Shown piece after piece: positions 25,159 through 32,785 of a stretch of 64,000 nt of DNA; position 1 is the stretch's first letter; every line of letters begins with the position of its first letter. A model generated the notes under the pieces. That model was given only the letters and a program-made list of their open reading frames with translations, ran no database searches and was not told where the DNA came from. Origin of the DNA: Streptomyces sp. 378 (lineage in GTDB: Bacteria > Actinomycetota > Actinomycetes > Streptomycetales > Streptomycetaceae); contig NZ_JASKMS010000006.1 of the NCBI RefSeq assembly GCF_030124145.1, positions 278,408 to 342,407 on the forward strand, in the 5' to 3' direction. The position numbers were made by a program, and so were the translations under genes.

Positions 25159-26675
25159 CGTGCCACCGCCACGCGCTCCTCGATCAGGTGCAGCAGCGCC
25201 TGTTTGTCGATCTTGCCGCGGTCGGTCTCGGGGAGGAAGGCCAGCGGCAGGACCTGCTCGGGGACGCAGTAGTAGGGCAGGGCGTCCGCGACCGCGCGGC
25301 GGGCCGCGTCCGGGTCGACGTCCGCCGGGCAGACGAAGGAGACCAGGGTGCGGGCGTCGCGTTTCAGGGTGACGGCCCTGGTGCAGCCTGCGGCCGACTC
25401 CAGGACCGAGGAGACGGAGTCGAGCTCGACGCGGAAGCCGCGCACCTTGACCTGGTCGTCGGTGCGGCCGAGGTGCTCCAGCTCGCCGCCGGGGGTCCAG
25501 CGGCCGAGGTCGCGGGTGCGGAACATGCGGCGGCCGCCGCCGAGGAACGGGTCGGGGGCGTAGCGCTCGGCGTTGAGGGCGTCGTCGCCGAGGTAGCCGG
25601 CGGAGACGCAGTCGCCGCCGGCCCACATCTCGCCCACCTCGCCGATCGGCAGGGGACGGCGGTCGGCGTCGAGGACGTAGACCGTGTTGTTGGGGGTGGG
25701 TCGGCCGATGGTGAGCAGGGGGGCGGACGGGTCGTGGCGGCTCATCGTGTTGACGATCGTCGTCTCCGTCGGGCCGCAGCCGTTGAAGAAGGCGGCCTGC
25801 CGGGCCCACCGGTCGGCCAGCGGACGCGGGCAGGGCTCCCCCGCGACGGCTACCGTGCGCACCCGCGGGCAGGCGGCCGGGTCGAGGCCGGACAGCACGG
25901 TCGGGGTCGCGACGAGCACGTCCGCCGTGCGGGCCGCCGCGGCGAGGTCCCTGCCGCGGATGACGAGCGTGCCGCCCTGGGCGAGGCAGCCGAGGATCTC
26001 CCAGGCGGCCATGTCGAAGGCGATGTTGAGGAGCTGGGCGACGCGGTCACCGGGTCGGACGCCGAGACCGCCCGGGGCGGTGAGCAGGAGGTTGGCGACG
26101 TTGCGGTGGGTGACCTTCACCCCGTTGGGGCGGCCGGTGGTGCCGGAGGTGAACAGCACGTAGCAGCCGTCGTCGCCGGTGACGCGGACGCGCGGGGCCG
26201 GGGCGTGCGGCAGCGGCTCGTCGAGCGGGAGCAGCAGATGACCGTCGGGCAGCGGCACGCGGGGGGCGTGCTCGGCGAGCGTGAGGACGACCCGGGTGCG
26301 GGCGGTGCGGATGACGTGGGTGAGCTGGGCCGGGGGCGCGAGGCCGATGTCCTGCGGGACGTAGGCGGCGCCGGCCTTGAGGATGCCGAGCAGGCCGACC
26401 AGCATCGGGATCGAGCGGCGGACGAACAGGCCGACGTGGTCGCCGGGGCGGACGCCCTCGTGGACCAGCCGGGCGGCGAGGGCACCGGCGTACCGGTCGA
26501 GTTCGCCGTAGGTGATGCGGGCGCCCTGGTGCTCGGCGGCCACGGCGTGCGGGCGGGCCGCGGCGTGCCGGGCGACGGCGTGGTGCAGGAGCGGGTCGGG
26601 GACGGGGACGGTGGGGCCCCGGCCGTAGTGCCGGAAGAGCCGCTGGTCGTGGGGGGTCAAGTGGCGCAGAGGCAT
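25155..26675 (-). CDS. Stand-alone amino-acid-type adenylation (AMP-forming) enzyme
   Basis: 506 residues of the ANL superfamily with NRPS-style core motifs: A3 LFTSGTTGRPNGVKVTHRN (about 170-188), A4 FDMAAWEILG, A5 NGCGPTETTI, A7 RTRDLGRW, A8 GRTDDQVKVRGFRVEL, A10 TDRGKIDKQ. The A4 Asp that binds the substrate amino group is kept (FD), so an amino acid or amine-bearing substrate is likely. There is no carrier-protein or condensation domain and none nearby. Translationally coupled to a ferric-reductase-like membrane flavoprotein. It may activate a substrate for a reductive or ligation step; the product is not predictable. Confidence 0.85.
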   Translation of the reverse strand: MPLRHLTPHDQRLFRHYGRGPTVPVPDPLLHHAVARHAAARPHAVAAEHQGARITYGELDRYAGALAARLVHEGVRPGDHVGLFVRRSIPMLVGLLGILKAGAAYVPQDIGLAPPAQLTHVIRTARTRVVLTLAEHAPRVPLPDGHLLLPLDEPLPHAPAPRVRVTGDDGCYVLFTSGTTGRPNGVKVTHRNVANLLLTAPGGLGVRPGDRVAQLLNIAFDMAAWEILGCLAQGGTLVIRGRDLAAAARTADVLVATPTVLSGLDPAACPRVRTVAVAGEPCPRPLADRWARQAAFFNGCGPTETTIVNTMSRHDPSAPLLTIGRPTPNNTVYVLDADRRPLPIGEVGEMWAGGDCVSAGYLGDDALNAERYAPDPFLGGGRRMFRTRDLGRWTPGGELEHLGRTDDQVKVRGFRVELDSVSSVLESAAGCTRAVTLKRDARTLVSFVCPADVDPDAARRAVADALPYYCVPEQVLPLAFLPETDRGKIDKQALLHLIEERVAVAR

Positions 26676-26869
26676 GGTCGGGTGGCCTCCTGGCTGTTTC
26701 GAGGTCGGATGGCCACCCGCGGCGGTGCCGCGGGTGGATGCAGCCGTGTGCGGCGGGCATGCCCGGGTGTCGAACGCGGTGCGGAGTCGTGCGAGCGCTG
26801 CGCGTAGCGAGAGCGTAGTGCGGCTGCTTCAACCCTCAACTAGGTCGGACCGGCCAAGAAAGGAACGCA

Positions 26870-26932
26870 ATGAGCCACATGTGGCGTTTCCGGTCCCAGA
26901 GGCAACGTCTGCGCCGGTCGGCGACGACTTGA
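26870..26932 (+). CDS. Possible 20-residue leader peptide upstream of nasA
   Basis: ATG at 26870 is preceded by AAGAAAGGAACGCA, one of the strongest Shine-Dalgarno sites in this part of the window, and opens 20 codons (MSHMWRFRSQ..., very basic) before TGA at 26930. A second purine-rich site (AAGGAGGG) follows directly but has no start codon. It could be a leader peptide, or the preserved 5' end of a lost gene. No database comparison was possible. Confidence 0.3.
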   Translation: MSHMWRFRSQRQRLRRSATT

Positions 26933-27018
26933 AGGAGGGCACGCCTGTCCTTCGCCGGGCAGCGGGCTCGCGCCTCACGCGGGCGGGGCGGTGGCGGGGA
27001 GGTTGCCGTCCCGGCCGC

Positions 27019-27056
27019 GTAACAGGGAACCGTCCCGGGCGTAACACGGCCGACGC
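27019..27056 (+). promoter_or_regulatory. Possible GlnR box upstream of nasA
   Basis: GlnR sites follow gTnAC-n6-GaAAC repeated at 22-bp period. GTAAC occurs at 27019 and 27041, exactly 22 bp apart; the intervening GaAAC positions are poor (CCGTC at 27030, GACGC at 27052). The box ends about 13 bp before the nasA ATG. GlnR control of nitrate and nitrite reductases is established in S. coelicolor, which raises the prior; the site itself is only half convincing. Confidence 0.45.
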
Positions 27057-27068
27057 ACGCTGAACGGC

Positions 27069-29192
27069 ATGCAGAGCACCGCGACGCCCACGCACTGCCC
27101 GTACTGCGCACTGCAGTGCGGGATGAACCTGACGCCCGCGCCGGACGGGACCGTCGAGGTGAGCGAGCGTGCGGATTTCCCGGTGAACCGGGGCGCGCTG
27201 TGCGGCAAGGGCCGTACGGCTCCGGCGGTGCTCGCCCGGAACGTCCGGCTGACCTCTCCGCTGGTCCGCGACGAGGGCGGCACGCTGGTGCCCGCCTCCT
27301 GGGACCGGGCGCTGCACCGGATCGCCGCGGAGCTGGGCCGCACGCGCGCGGAGCACGGGCCGGACGCGGTCGGGGTGTTCGGCGGGGGCGGGCTGACGAA
27401 CGAGAAGGCGTACACGCTCGGCAAGTTCGCGCGGGTCGTGCTCGGCACGTCCCAGATCGACTACAACGGGCGTTTCTGCATGTCGTCGGCGGCGGCCGCC
27501 GGCATCAAGGCGTTCGGTCTCGACCGGGGGCTGCCCTTCCCGCTGGAGGACATCCCGAAGTCCGGCTGCGTGATCCTCGTCGGGTCGAACCTCGCGGAGA
27601 CCATGCCGCCGTCGCTGCGGTTCTTCACCGAGCTGAAGGAGAACGGCGGGACGCTCATCGTGATCGACCCGCGCCGCACCAAGACCGCCGAGCAGGCGGA
27701 CCTGCACCTGGCACCCCGGCCGGGCACGGACCTGGCCCTCGCCCTGGGTCTGCTGCACCTGGTGATCGCCGAGGGGCGGGTGGACGAGGAGTACGTGCGG
27801 GAGCGCACGGCCGGCTGGGAGGACGCGCGGGCGGCGGCGATGGCGCACTGGCCGGAGTACGTGGAGCGGATCACGGGGGTGTCCGTTCCCCAACTCCGCC
27901 AGGCCGTACGGCTGTTCTGCGATCCGGAGTCGGCGATGGTGCTCACCGCCCGGGGGCCCGAGCAGCAGTCCAAGGGCACGGACACGGTGGGCGCGTGGAT
28001 CAACCTGTGCCTGGCGACCGGCCGGGCGGGCCGCCCGCTGTCCGGGTACGGCTGCCTGACCGGGCAGGGCAACGGGCAGGGCGGGCGCGAACACGGGCAG
28101 AAGGCCGACCAGTTGCCGGGCTACCGCAAGCTCGACGACCCGGCCGCGCGGGCGCATGTCGCCGAGGTGTGGGGGGTCGACCCGGACAGCCTCCCCGGGC
28201 CGGGGCGCAGCGCGTACGAACTGCTGGACGCGCTGGGCGGCGACATCCGGTCGCTGCTGCTGATGGCGTCCAACCCGGTGGTGTCGGCGCCGCGGGCCGC
28301 GCACATCGAGGAGCGCATCAGGTCGCTGGACTTCCTGGCGGTCTGCGACGTGGTGCTGTCGGAGACGGCGGCGCTCGCGGACGTGGTCCTGCCGGTCACC
28401 CAGTGGGCCGAGGAGACGGGCACGACGACCAACCTGGAGGGCAGGGTCCTGCTGCGGCGGCGGGCGATCACCCCGCCCGACGGGGTCCGCAGCGACCTGG
28501 AGGTGCTCCACGAACTGGCCGCCCGCCTGGGTGTGGAAAAGGGCTTCCCGACGGACCCCGAGGAGGTCTTCGAGGAACTGCGCCGGGCGTCGGCGGGTGG
28601 GGCGGCCGACTACTCGGGGATCACGTACCGCAGGCTGGTGGAGGAGGACGGGGTGTTCTGGCCGTGCCCGGCCGCCGCGGAGGTGGTCGACGCGGGCGAC
28701 GACCCCGCCCGGGACACACCCACCGCGCACCCCGGCACGCCCCGCCTCTTCCTCGACCGCTTCGCCACGCCGGACGGCCGGGCGCGGTTCGTGCCCGTCT
28801 CGCACCGGCCGATCGCCGAGGAACCGGACGACGAGTACCCCGTGCTGCTCACCACCGGGCGGGTCGTGGCGCAGTACCAGTCCGGGGCGCAGACCCGGCG
28901 CGTGGCGGAGCTGAACGCCGCCGCGCCGGGGCCGTTCGTGGAGCTGCACCCGCGGCTGGCGGCGCGGCTGGGGGCGGCCGAGGGGGATCCCGTCGCCGTC
29001 GTGTCACGGCGGGGCCGGGCCGTGGCGCCCGCCAGGATCACGAACGCCATCCGGCCCGACACCGTCTTCATGCCCTTCCACTGGCCGGGTGAGGGCCGCG
29101 CCAACACCCTCACCAACCCCGCGCTCGACCCGACGTCCCGGATGCCGGAGTTCAAGGCGTGCGCGGTGCGGCTGGAGGCCGTCGAGAGGTAG
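27069..29192 (+). CDS. nasA: Assimilatory nitrate reductase catalytic subunit (molybdopterin oxidoreductase)
   Basis: 707 residues of the DMSO-reductase superfamily. N-terminal [4Fe-4S] site CPYCALQCG...ALCGKG (about 10-50), the molybdopterin-binding stretches GGGGLTNEKAYTLGKFAR, DYNGRFCMSSA (Cys as probable Mo ligand), IDPRRTKTAEQADLHL, and the C-terminal dinucleotide-binding part ending NPALDPTSRMPEFKACAVRL. Reduces nitrate to nitrite in the cytoplasm. It lacks the extra C-terminal [2Fe-2S] domain of some NasA. No clear ribosome site precedes the ATG. NirBD and the likely electron-transfer flavoprotein are in a separate cluster 5 kb downstream. Confidence 0.9.
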   Translation: MQSTATPTHCPYCALQCGMNLTPAPDGTVEVSERADFPVNRGALCGKGRTAPAVLARNVRLTSPLVRDEGGTLVPASWDRALHRIAAELGRTRAEHGPDAVGVFGGGGLTNEKAYTLGKFARVVLGTSQIDYNGRFCMSSAAAAGIKAFGLDRGLPFPLEDIPKSGCVILVGSNLAETMPPSLRFFTELKENGGTLIVIDPRRTKTAEQADLHLAPRPGTDLALALGLLHLVIAEGRVDEEYVRERTAGWEDARAAAMAHWPEYVERITGVSVPQLRQAVRLFCDPESAMVLTARGPEQQSKGTDTVGAWINLCLATGRAGRPLSGYGCLTGQGNGQGGREHGQKADQLPGYRKLDDPAARAHVAEVWGVDPDSLPGPGRSAYELLDALGGDIRSLLLMASNPVVSAPRAAHIEERIRSLDFLAVCDVVLSETAALADVVLPVTQWAEETGTTTNLEGRVLLRRRAITPPDGVRSDLEVLHELAARLGVEKGFPTDPEEVFEELRRASAGGAADYSGITYRRLVEEDGVFWPCPAAAEVVDAGDDPARDTPTAHPGTPRLFLDRFATPDGRARFVPVSHRPIAEEPDDEYPVLLTTGRVVAQYQSGAQTRRVAELNAAAPGPFVELHPRLAARLGAAEGDPVAVVSRRGRAVAPARITNAIRPDTVFMPFHWPGEGRANTLTNPALDPTSRMPEFKACAVRLEAVER

Positions 29193-29355
29193 GGGCGGGC
29201 AGGGGGCGGCAAGGGTCAGCAGGGGGCGGCTCACCGCGACCGCCTTCCAGGCCGCCGCCACCGGGTGCCGTCCTCGTCGACGGCGACGCCCCGGGCCTTC
29301 CGTCTCCTGGGCGGACGTGCGGCGCGGACGTGGGAGGTCCATGGCCCCGCCGTGC

Positions 29356-29388
29356 AGGGGCGCGAGGGCGCGAGGGCGCGAGGGCGCA
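29356..29388 (+). repeat. GGGCGCGA octamer tandem repeat in the GGCT leader
   Basis: The octamer GGGCGCGA (or its rotations) is repeated about four times in the bases just before the GTG of the gamma-glutamylcyclotransferase-like gene. It replaces the usual ribosome-site region, so length changes could alter expression. Confidence 0.6.
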
Positions 29389-29399
29389 GACTCGTTCCT

Positions 29400-29816
29400 G
29401 TGACCCTGCCCTTCTTCGTCTACGGCACCCTCCGCCCGGGGGAGGTCAATCACGACCTCCTGCTGCGCGGCCGCACCCGCTCCGAGGAACCGGCCCGGCT
29501 CCCGGACGCGGTGCTCTACCAGGGGCCGGGCTATCCGTACGCGGTCGAGGAACCGAGCGGCGGCCCGGTCGGCGGGGAGCTGGTCACCGCCCTGCCGGAG
29601 GCGTACGAGGGGCTGCTCGCCGAGCTGGATCGGCTGGAGGAGTACGCGCCGGGCGATCCGCGCAGTCTGTACGTGCGCGTCGAGCGGAAGGCCGTACGGG
29701 AGGCCGACGGAGTGGCCGTCCGGGCCTGGGTGTACGTGGCCGCGCCCGCCGTCGCCACGCGGCTGCGGGCGCGTGGGCGGACGATCGCGAGCGGGGACTG
29801 GCGGACGCGGGTGTGA
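29400..29816 (+). CDS. Gamma-glutamylcyclotransferase-like (AIG2/GGACT) protein
   Basis: 138 residues matching the GGCT-like fold: FFVYGTLRPGEVNHDLL (about 5-21) with the YGTL/S substrate loop, GPGYPYAVE, VGGELVTALPEAYEGLLAELDRLEEY (about 60-85) that carries the conserved acidic residue, then AWVYV. Family members release 5-oxoproline from gamma-glutamyl amines; the exact substrate is unknown. The GTG at 29400 follows an octamer repeat and has only a poor ribosome site. Confidence 0.82.
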   Translation: MTLPFFVYGTLRPGEVNHDLLLRGRTRSEEPARLPDAVLYQGPGYPYAVEEPSGGPVGGELVTALPEAYEGLLAELDRLEEYAPGDPRSLYVRVERKAVREADGVAVRAWVYVAAPAVATRLRARGRTIASGDWRTRV

Positions 29817-29909
29817 GGGTGCGCGCCTTGGGGAGCGCGCGGGAGTGGAGGCGCGCGCGTTCGGGTGTGAGGGAGGCGCGAGCAGGCGGCCGGCATGCCT
29901 GAGGCGGGC

Positions 29910-30767
29910 TCAGCCGCCGTACGGCCGCCTGTGCCTGGCCTCTCGCAACGCCCTCCCCCACCACACCAGTTGGTCCAGCATGGCCTTCGCCGCCGCGTTC
30001 GGCCCGGACGGGTCGCGCAGAACGCCCCGGTCGTCGAAGGCGGCGCCTGCGTTGTGGAAGGAGACGGTGTCGCGGACGGTCACGGCGTGGAGCTCGGCGA
30101 AGACCTGCCGCAGGTGCTCGGCGGCACGCAGACCGCCGGACAGTCCGCCGTAGGAGACGAGGGCGACAGGCTTGGCCTGCCACTCGGTGAAGTGCCAGTC
30201 GACGAGGTTCTTCAAGCCTGCCGGGAAGGAGTGGTTGTACTCGGGGGTGAGGATCACGAAGGCGTCCGCGCGGGCCAGTTTCGGGGTGATGCCGGACAGC
30301 GCGGCGGTCGCCTCCGGGGTCGGTTCGAGGGACATCGGCAGCGCGGTCTCGGCGACGTCCACGACCTCGGCGACCAGGTCGTCCCGGTCCCGGACGCGGC
30401 CGAGGAGCCAGTCGGCGACGACCGGGCCGAAGCGGCCGTGCCGGTTGCTGCCCACGACGAGGGCCAGTCGGAGCGGATCGGTCGCGCTCTGTTGGGCGGC
30501 TGAGTCGGTCGTGGTCTGCAGGGTGGTTGAGTCGGTCACGGTCTGACGGGCGGTCGAGCCGGTCGCGGCCTCCAGGGCGGCTGAGTCGGTCGCGGTCTGC
30601 AGGGCGGCTGAGTCGGTCGCGGTCTGCAGGGCGGTCGAACCGGTCACGGCCTGACGGGCGGCCGAGCCGGTCACGGCCTCCAGGGCGGCTGAGTCGGTCG
30701 TGGTCTGCAGGGCGGTCGAGCCGGTCACGGTCTGACGGGCGGCTGAGCCGGTAGCGGTTGTGTTCAT
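29910..30767 (-). CDS. NADPH-dependent FMN reductase with N-terminal nonapeptide repeat extension
   Basis: 285 residues. Residues about 97-270 are a flavodoxin-like FMN reductase: LALVVGSNRHGRFGPVVADWL with the phosphate loop, FVILTPEYNHSFPAGLKNLVDW, and SYGGLSGGLRAAEHLRQVF. Residues 7-96 are ten tandem nine-residue repeats ([GD]-S-[AT]-A-x-Q/E-x-x-T), absent from normal family members of about 180-190 residues. A SoxR-like box lies 17 bp upstream of the ATG. In S. coelicolor an FMN reductase is a known SoxR target, so this is probably its orthologue, made in response to redox-active compounds. No ribosome site is visible; the transcript is likely leaderless. Confidence 0.87.
   Translation of the reverse strand: MNTTATGSAARQTVTGSTALQTTTDSAALEAVTGSAARQAVTGSTALQTATDSAALQTATDSAALEAATGSTARQTVTDSTTLQTTTDSAAQQSATDPLRLALVVGSNRHGRFGPVVADWLLGRVRDRDDLVAEVVDVAETALPMSLEPTPEATAALSGITPKLARADAFVILTPEYNHSFPAGLKNLVDWHFTEWQAKPVALVSYGGLSGGLRAAEHLRQVFAELHAVTVRDTVSFHNAGAAFDDRGVLRDPSGPNAAAKAMLDQLVWWGRALREARHRRPYGG
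30480..30749 (-). repeat. 27-bp coding minisatellite, ten copies
   Basis: Exactly 270 bp encode ten nonapeptides, for example GSAARQTVT, GSTALQTTT, DSAALEAVT, GSAARQAVT, GSTALQTAT, DSAALQTAT, with a higher-order order of types suggesting duplication of blocks of several units. All units stay in frame. Confidence 0.92.
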
Positions 30768-30783
30768 GCGGCACAGCCTCGTA

Positions 30784-30801
30784 CCTCAACCATTCTTGAG
30801 G
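30784..30801. promoter_or_regulatory. SoxR box in the FMN reductase promoter
   Basis: CCTCAACCATTCTTGAGG has the CCTCAA-n6-TTGAGG arms of SoxR operators. On the minus strand it sits between TTGACC (-35, 30805-30800) and GAGGCT (-10, about 30780-30775) with a 19-bp spacer, the long spacer typical of MerR/SoxR promoters. The predicted start of transcription is at or next to the ATG (30767). Confidence 0.8.
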
Positions 30802-31039
30802 TCAAGCGCCGGTGCGCGCATCCGGGTCACCCGTTCACACGCGCTCCCCGCGCTTTTCCGCAACCCCACCCGCCGAACACCCGTGACCTGCCGAAACGAG
30901 AGCGAGCACGGCCCGGCGCCACAGCCCCTGACACCCATTCATCCCAATTCTGACGCCCCCTCAGCAAGCGCGTCCGTGCCGCTGCCCGTTACCTCGGAAG
31001 GGCAGGCGCACGACCGAACCGCCTCGAAGGGGAGCACCG

Positions 31040-31561
31040 ATGCGACGTACCGCCCGGCCGTTGACCGCCACCGCGTTCGCCGTCGCCGCCGCGGCTCTCG
31101 CCGCGGCCCCCGCGCACGGCGCGTCCGCCGATGGCCTGGAGGTGTCCCCGGCCTCGGTCGTGCCGGGCGGTCAGGTCACGGTGCGCACGGCGGCCTGCGG
31201 CGACGGCGGCCCGGCGACGGGCGACGCCCGCGCGGTCGGGGCCGGTTCCCTCGTCCTGGCACCGGACGCGCACGGGCGGGACGCGACCGGGCGGTTCAGG
31301 GTGCCGCCGAGTGCGCAGCCGGGCACGTACGAGATCACCGCGACCTGTTCCCGCAGCGGTCGGCGGATCACCGGAGACCTGGTGGTCACGCTGACGTCGG
31401 TGCGCGGTCAGGTGCATCCCCGGGGGAGTGTGAAGACGGGGGTCGGCGGCGCCTTGGGCCCCGACCCCGTGCAGACCGCGGCCGGTGTGGCGGCTCTCGC
31501 CGTCGCCGCCGCGGGCGGTACCTGGCTCCTGCACCGCCGGGCGAGAGGCGACGGGATCTGA
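31040..31561 (+). CDS. Secreted or surface-anchored protein next to a sortase
   Basis: 173 residues. N-terminal signal peptide (about 1-32, cleavage after AHG/ASA), an Ig-like beta-rich body with one Cys pair (TAACGDGG and TATCSRSG), and a C-terminal hydrophobic helix (TAAGVAALAVAAAGGTWLL) followed by HRRARGDGI. This layout is that of a membrane- or wall-anchored surface protein, but no LPxTG-like motif is visible before the helix. The sortase gene follows 133 bp downstream. Function unknown. Confidence 0.7.
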   Translation: MRRTARPLTATAFAVAAAALAAAPAHGASADGLEVSPASVVPGGQVTVRTAACGDGGPATGDARAVGAGSLVLAPDAHGRDATGRFRVPPSAQPGTYEITATCSRSGRRITGDLVVTLTSVRGQVHPRGSVKTGVGGALGPDPVQTAAGVAALAVAAAGGTWLLHRRARGDGI

Positions 31562-31694
31562 CGGACACCCTCCGCTGTCCGTCGCCGGTACCGCATGTCC
31601 CCTCCCCCTCCGGGTCCGACGCCCCTCGCGGCCCGGAGGGGGGCACGGGGTGGGGCTCCCGGACCACCGAGGGAGATCAGGAAAGGGGTCGGGT

Positions 31695-32351
31695 ATGCGC
31701 AGGTTCCCGCACGGCATCAGGTTCGGCGGCCCGGCCGACGCCGCCATGGCGGCCGTGACGGTGTTCGCCCTGTGCTCGGGGGCGTGGCTGCTGCGCGACG
31801 GAGCCGGGGCGCACGCCCCGCCGCAGCCGTCCGCCGCGCAGGCCCGGGCCGGGCTCGACGGCCGGGCCGGTGAGCGGCCCGCCGCGCCCGCGCTGCCGCC
31901 CTCGCCGCCCGACCGCATCCGCATCCCGGCGATCCGGGTGAACGCGCCGCTGACCGGGCTCGGCCTGACGAGGACCGGCAGTCTCGACGTACCGCCCGCC
32001 GCGGACGAGAACCTCGCCGGCTGGTACGAGGCCGGCACCACCCCCGGCGAGCGGGGCACCGCGATCGTCGCCGGCCACGTCGACACCGCCGACGGGCCCG
32101 CCGTCTTCTACCACCTCGGCGCCCTGACCAAGGGCAGCACGATCGAGGTGGACCGGCGGGACGGCGGCGTCGCGGTGTTCACCGTGGACGCCGTCGAGGT
32201 GTACGCCGCGAGGGACTTCCCCGACGAGAAGGTTTACGGCGCCGCCTCCCGGCCCGAGTTGCGGGTCATCACCTGCGGCGGCGGCTGGTCACGCGGCACC
32301 GGTTACCAGGGGAACGTCGTCGTCTTCGCTCACCTGACCGGCAGCCGGTGA
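31695..32351 (+). CDS. Class F-like sortase
   Basis: 218 residues. N-terminal membrane helix (about 15-33), a Pro/Ala-rich linker, then the sortase barrel: PDRIRIPAIRVNAPLTGLGL, AGHVDTADGPAVFYHLGAL with catalytic His (about 121), and VITCGGGW with catalytic Cys (about 195). Sortases of this type in actinobacteria anchor or process surface proteins; the adjacent secreted protein is the natural candidate substrate though it lacks a clear sorting signal. GAAAGGGG precedes the ATG. The 3' end overlaps the convergent HxlR gene by 63 bp. Confidence 0.86.
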   Translation: MRRFPHGIRFGGPADAAMAAVTVFALCSGAWLLRDGAGAHAPPQPSAAQARAGLDGRAGERPAAPALPPSPPDRIRIPAIRVNAPLTGLGLTRTGSLDVPPAADENLAGWYEAGTTPGERGTAIVAGHVDTADGPAVFYHLGALTKGSTIEVDRRDGGVAVFTVDAVEVYAARDFPDEKVYGAASRPELRVITCGGGWSRGTGYQGNVVVFAHLTGSR

Positions 32352-32681
32352 GGCTCCCAGGACGTTGGCCCTCCCCCAGGCCCCCAGCGGCTCCAGCGCC
32401 TCGTTCAGGGACACGCCCCTCGGCGTCAGCGAGTACTCCACGCGGGGCGGAACCTCGTCGTACGCCTCGCGGTGCACCAGGCCGTCGGCCTCCATCTCCC
32501 GCAGGTGCGCGGCGAGCACCTTCTCGGTGACGCCCGGCAGCTCGCGGCGCAGCTCCCCGAAGCGGCACGGCCGCTCGTTCAGCGCCCAGAGGATCAGCAC
32601 CTTCCACTTGCCGCCGATCACCTCCATCGCCGCGTCGATCCCGCACACGTACGCCCCCGGCCGCCGTCCTGTCGTCCCCAT
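32289..32681 (-). CDS. HxlR-family transcriptional regulator
   Basis: 130 residues with the winged helix of HxlR/DUF24 proteins: CGIDAAMEVIGGKWKVLILWAL (about 13-34) with the sensor-type Cys at the start, FGELRRELPGVTEKVLAAHLREMEADGLVHRE, and VEYSLTPRG. These regulators often respond to electrophiles through the N-terminal Cys and control a divergent oxidoreductase, as here (imine-reductase-like gene at 32786). ATG 32681 with GAGGG is preferred to GTG 32687. The stop lies inside the sortase 3' end. Confidence 0.88.
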   Translation of the reverse strand: MGTTGRRPGAYVCGIDAAMEVIGGKWKVLILWALNERPCRFGELRRELPGVTEKVLAAHLREMEADGLVHREAYDEVPPRVEYSLTPRGVSLNEALEPLGAWGRANVLGASPAAGQVSEDDDVPLVTGAA

Positions 32682-32731
32682 GCCCACCCTCGCCCTCCCG
32701 CTGCCTGGACCCTTCCCCCGGGGTAACCACC

Positions 32732-32753
32732 CACTTCGAAGTGCGTACTTGAG
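32732..32753. promoter_or_regulatory. Candidate HxlR operator
   Basis: CACTTCGAAGTG (32732-32743) is a perfect 12-bp palindrome, continued by GCGTACTTG so that a second AAGT-n4-ACTT dyad overlaps it. It lies between the divergent regulator and oxidoreductase genes, the expected place for an autoregulatory operator. Confidence 0.5.
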
Positions 32754-32785
32754 CAGGCGCTCCCCCTACGACGAGCCTAAACGCC

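Larger units (their letters stand above)
26676..27068. promoter_or_regulatory. Divergent promoter region between adenylation gene and nasA
   Basis: 393 bases without a full gene. It must hold both promoters. Contents seen: a possible 20-codon ORF with a strong ribosome site (26870-26932) and two GTAAC half-sites exactly 22 bp apart before nasA (27019, 27041). The rest shows no structure I can support. Confidence 0.6.

Noticed and set aside
23902..26675. Adenylation gene as part of a larger NRPS cluster
   Set aside because: No condensation, carrier, thioesterase or MbtH-like gene is present within the window on either side.
29341..29400. Octamer array considered as a CRISPR-like repeat
   Set aside because: Units are eight bases with no spacers; it is a simple tandem repeat.
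30527..30754. Ser/Arg-repeat frame on the plus strand opposite the FMN reductase tail
   Set aside because: It is the antisense reading of the 27-bp repeat; the minus-strand frame continues without break into a recognised enzyme domain and has a SoxR promoter.
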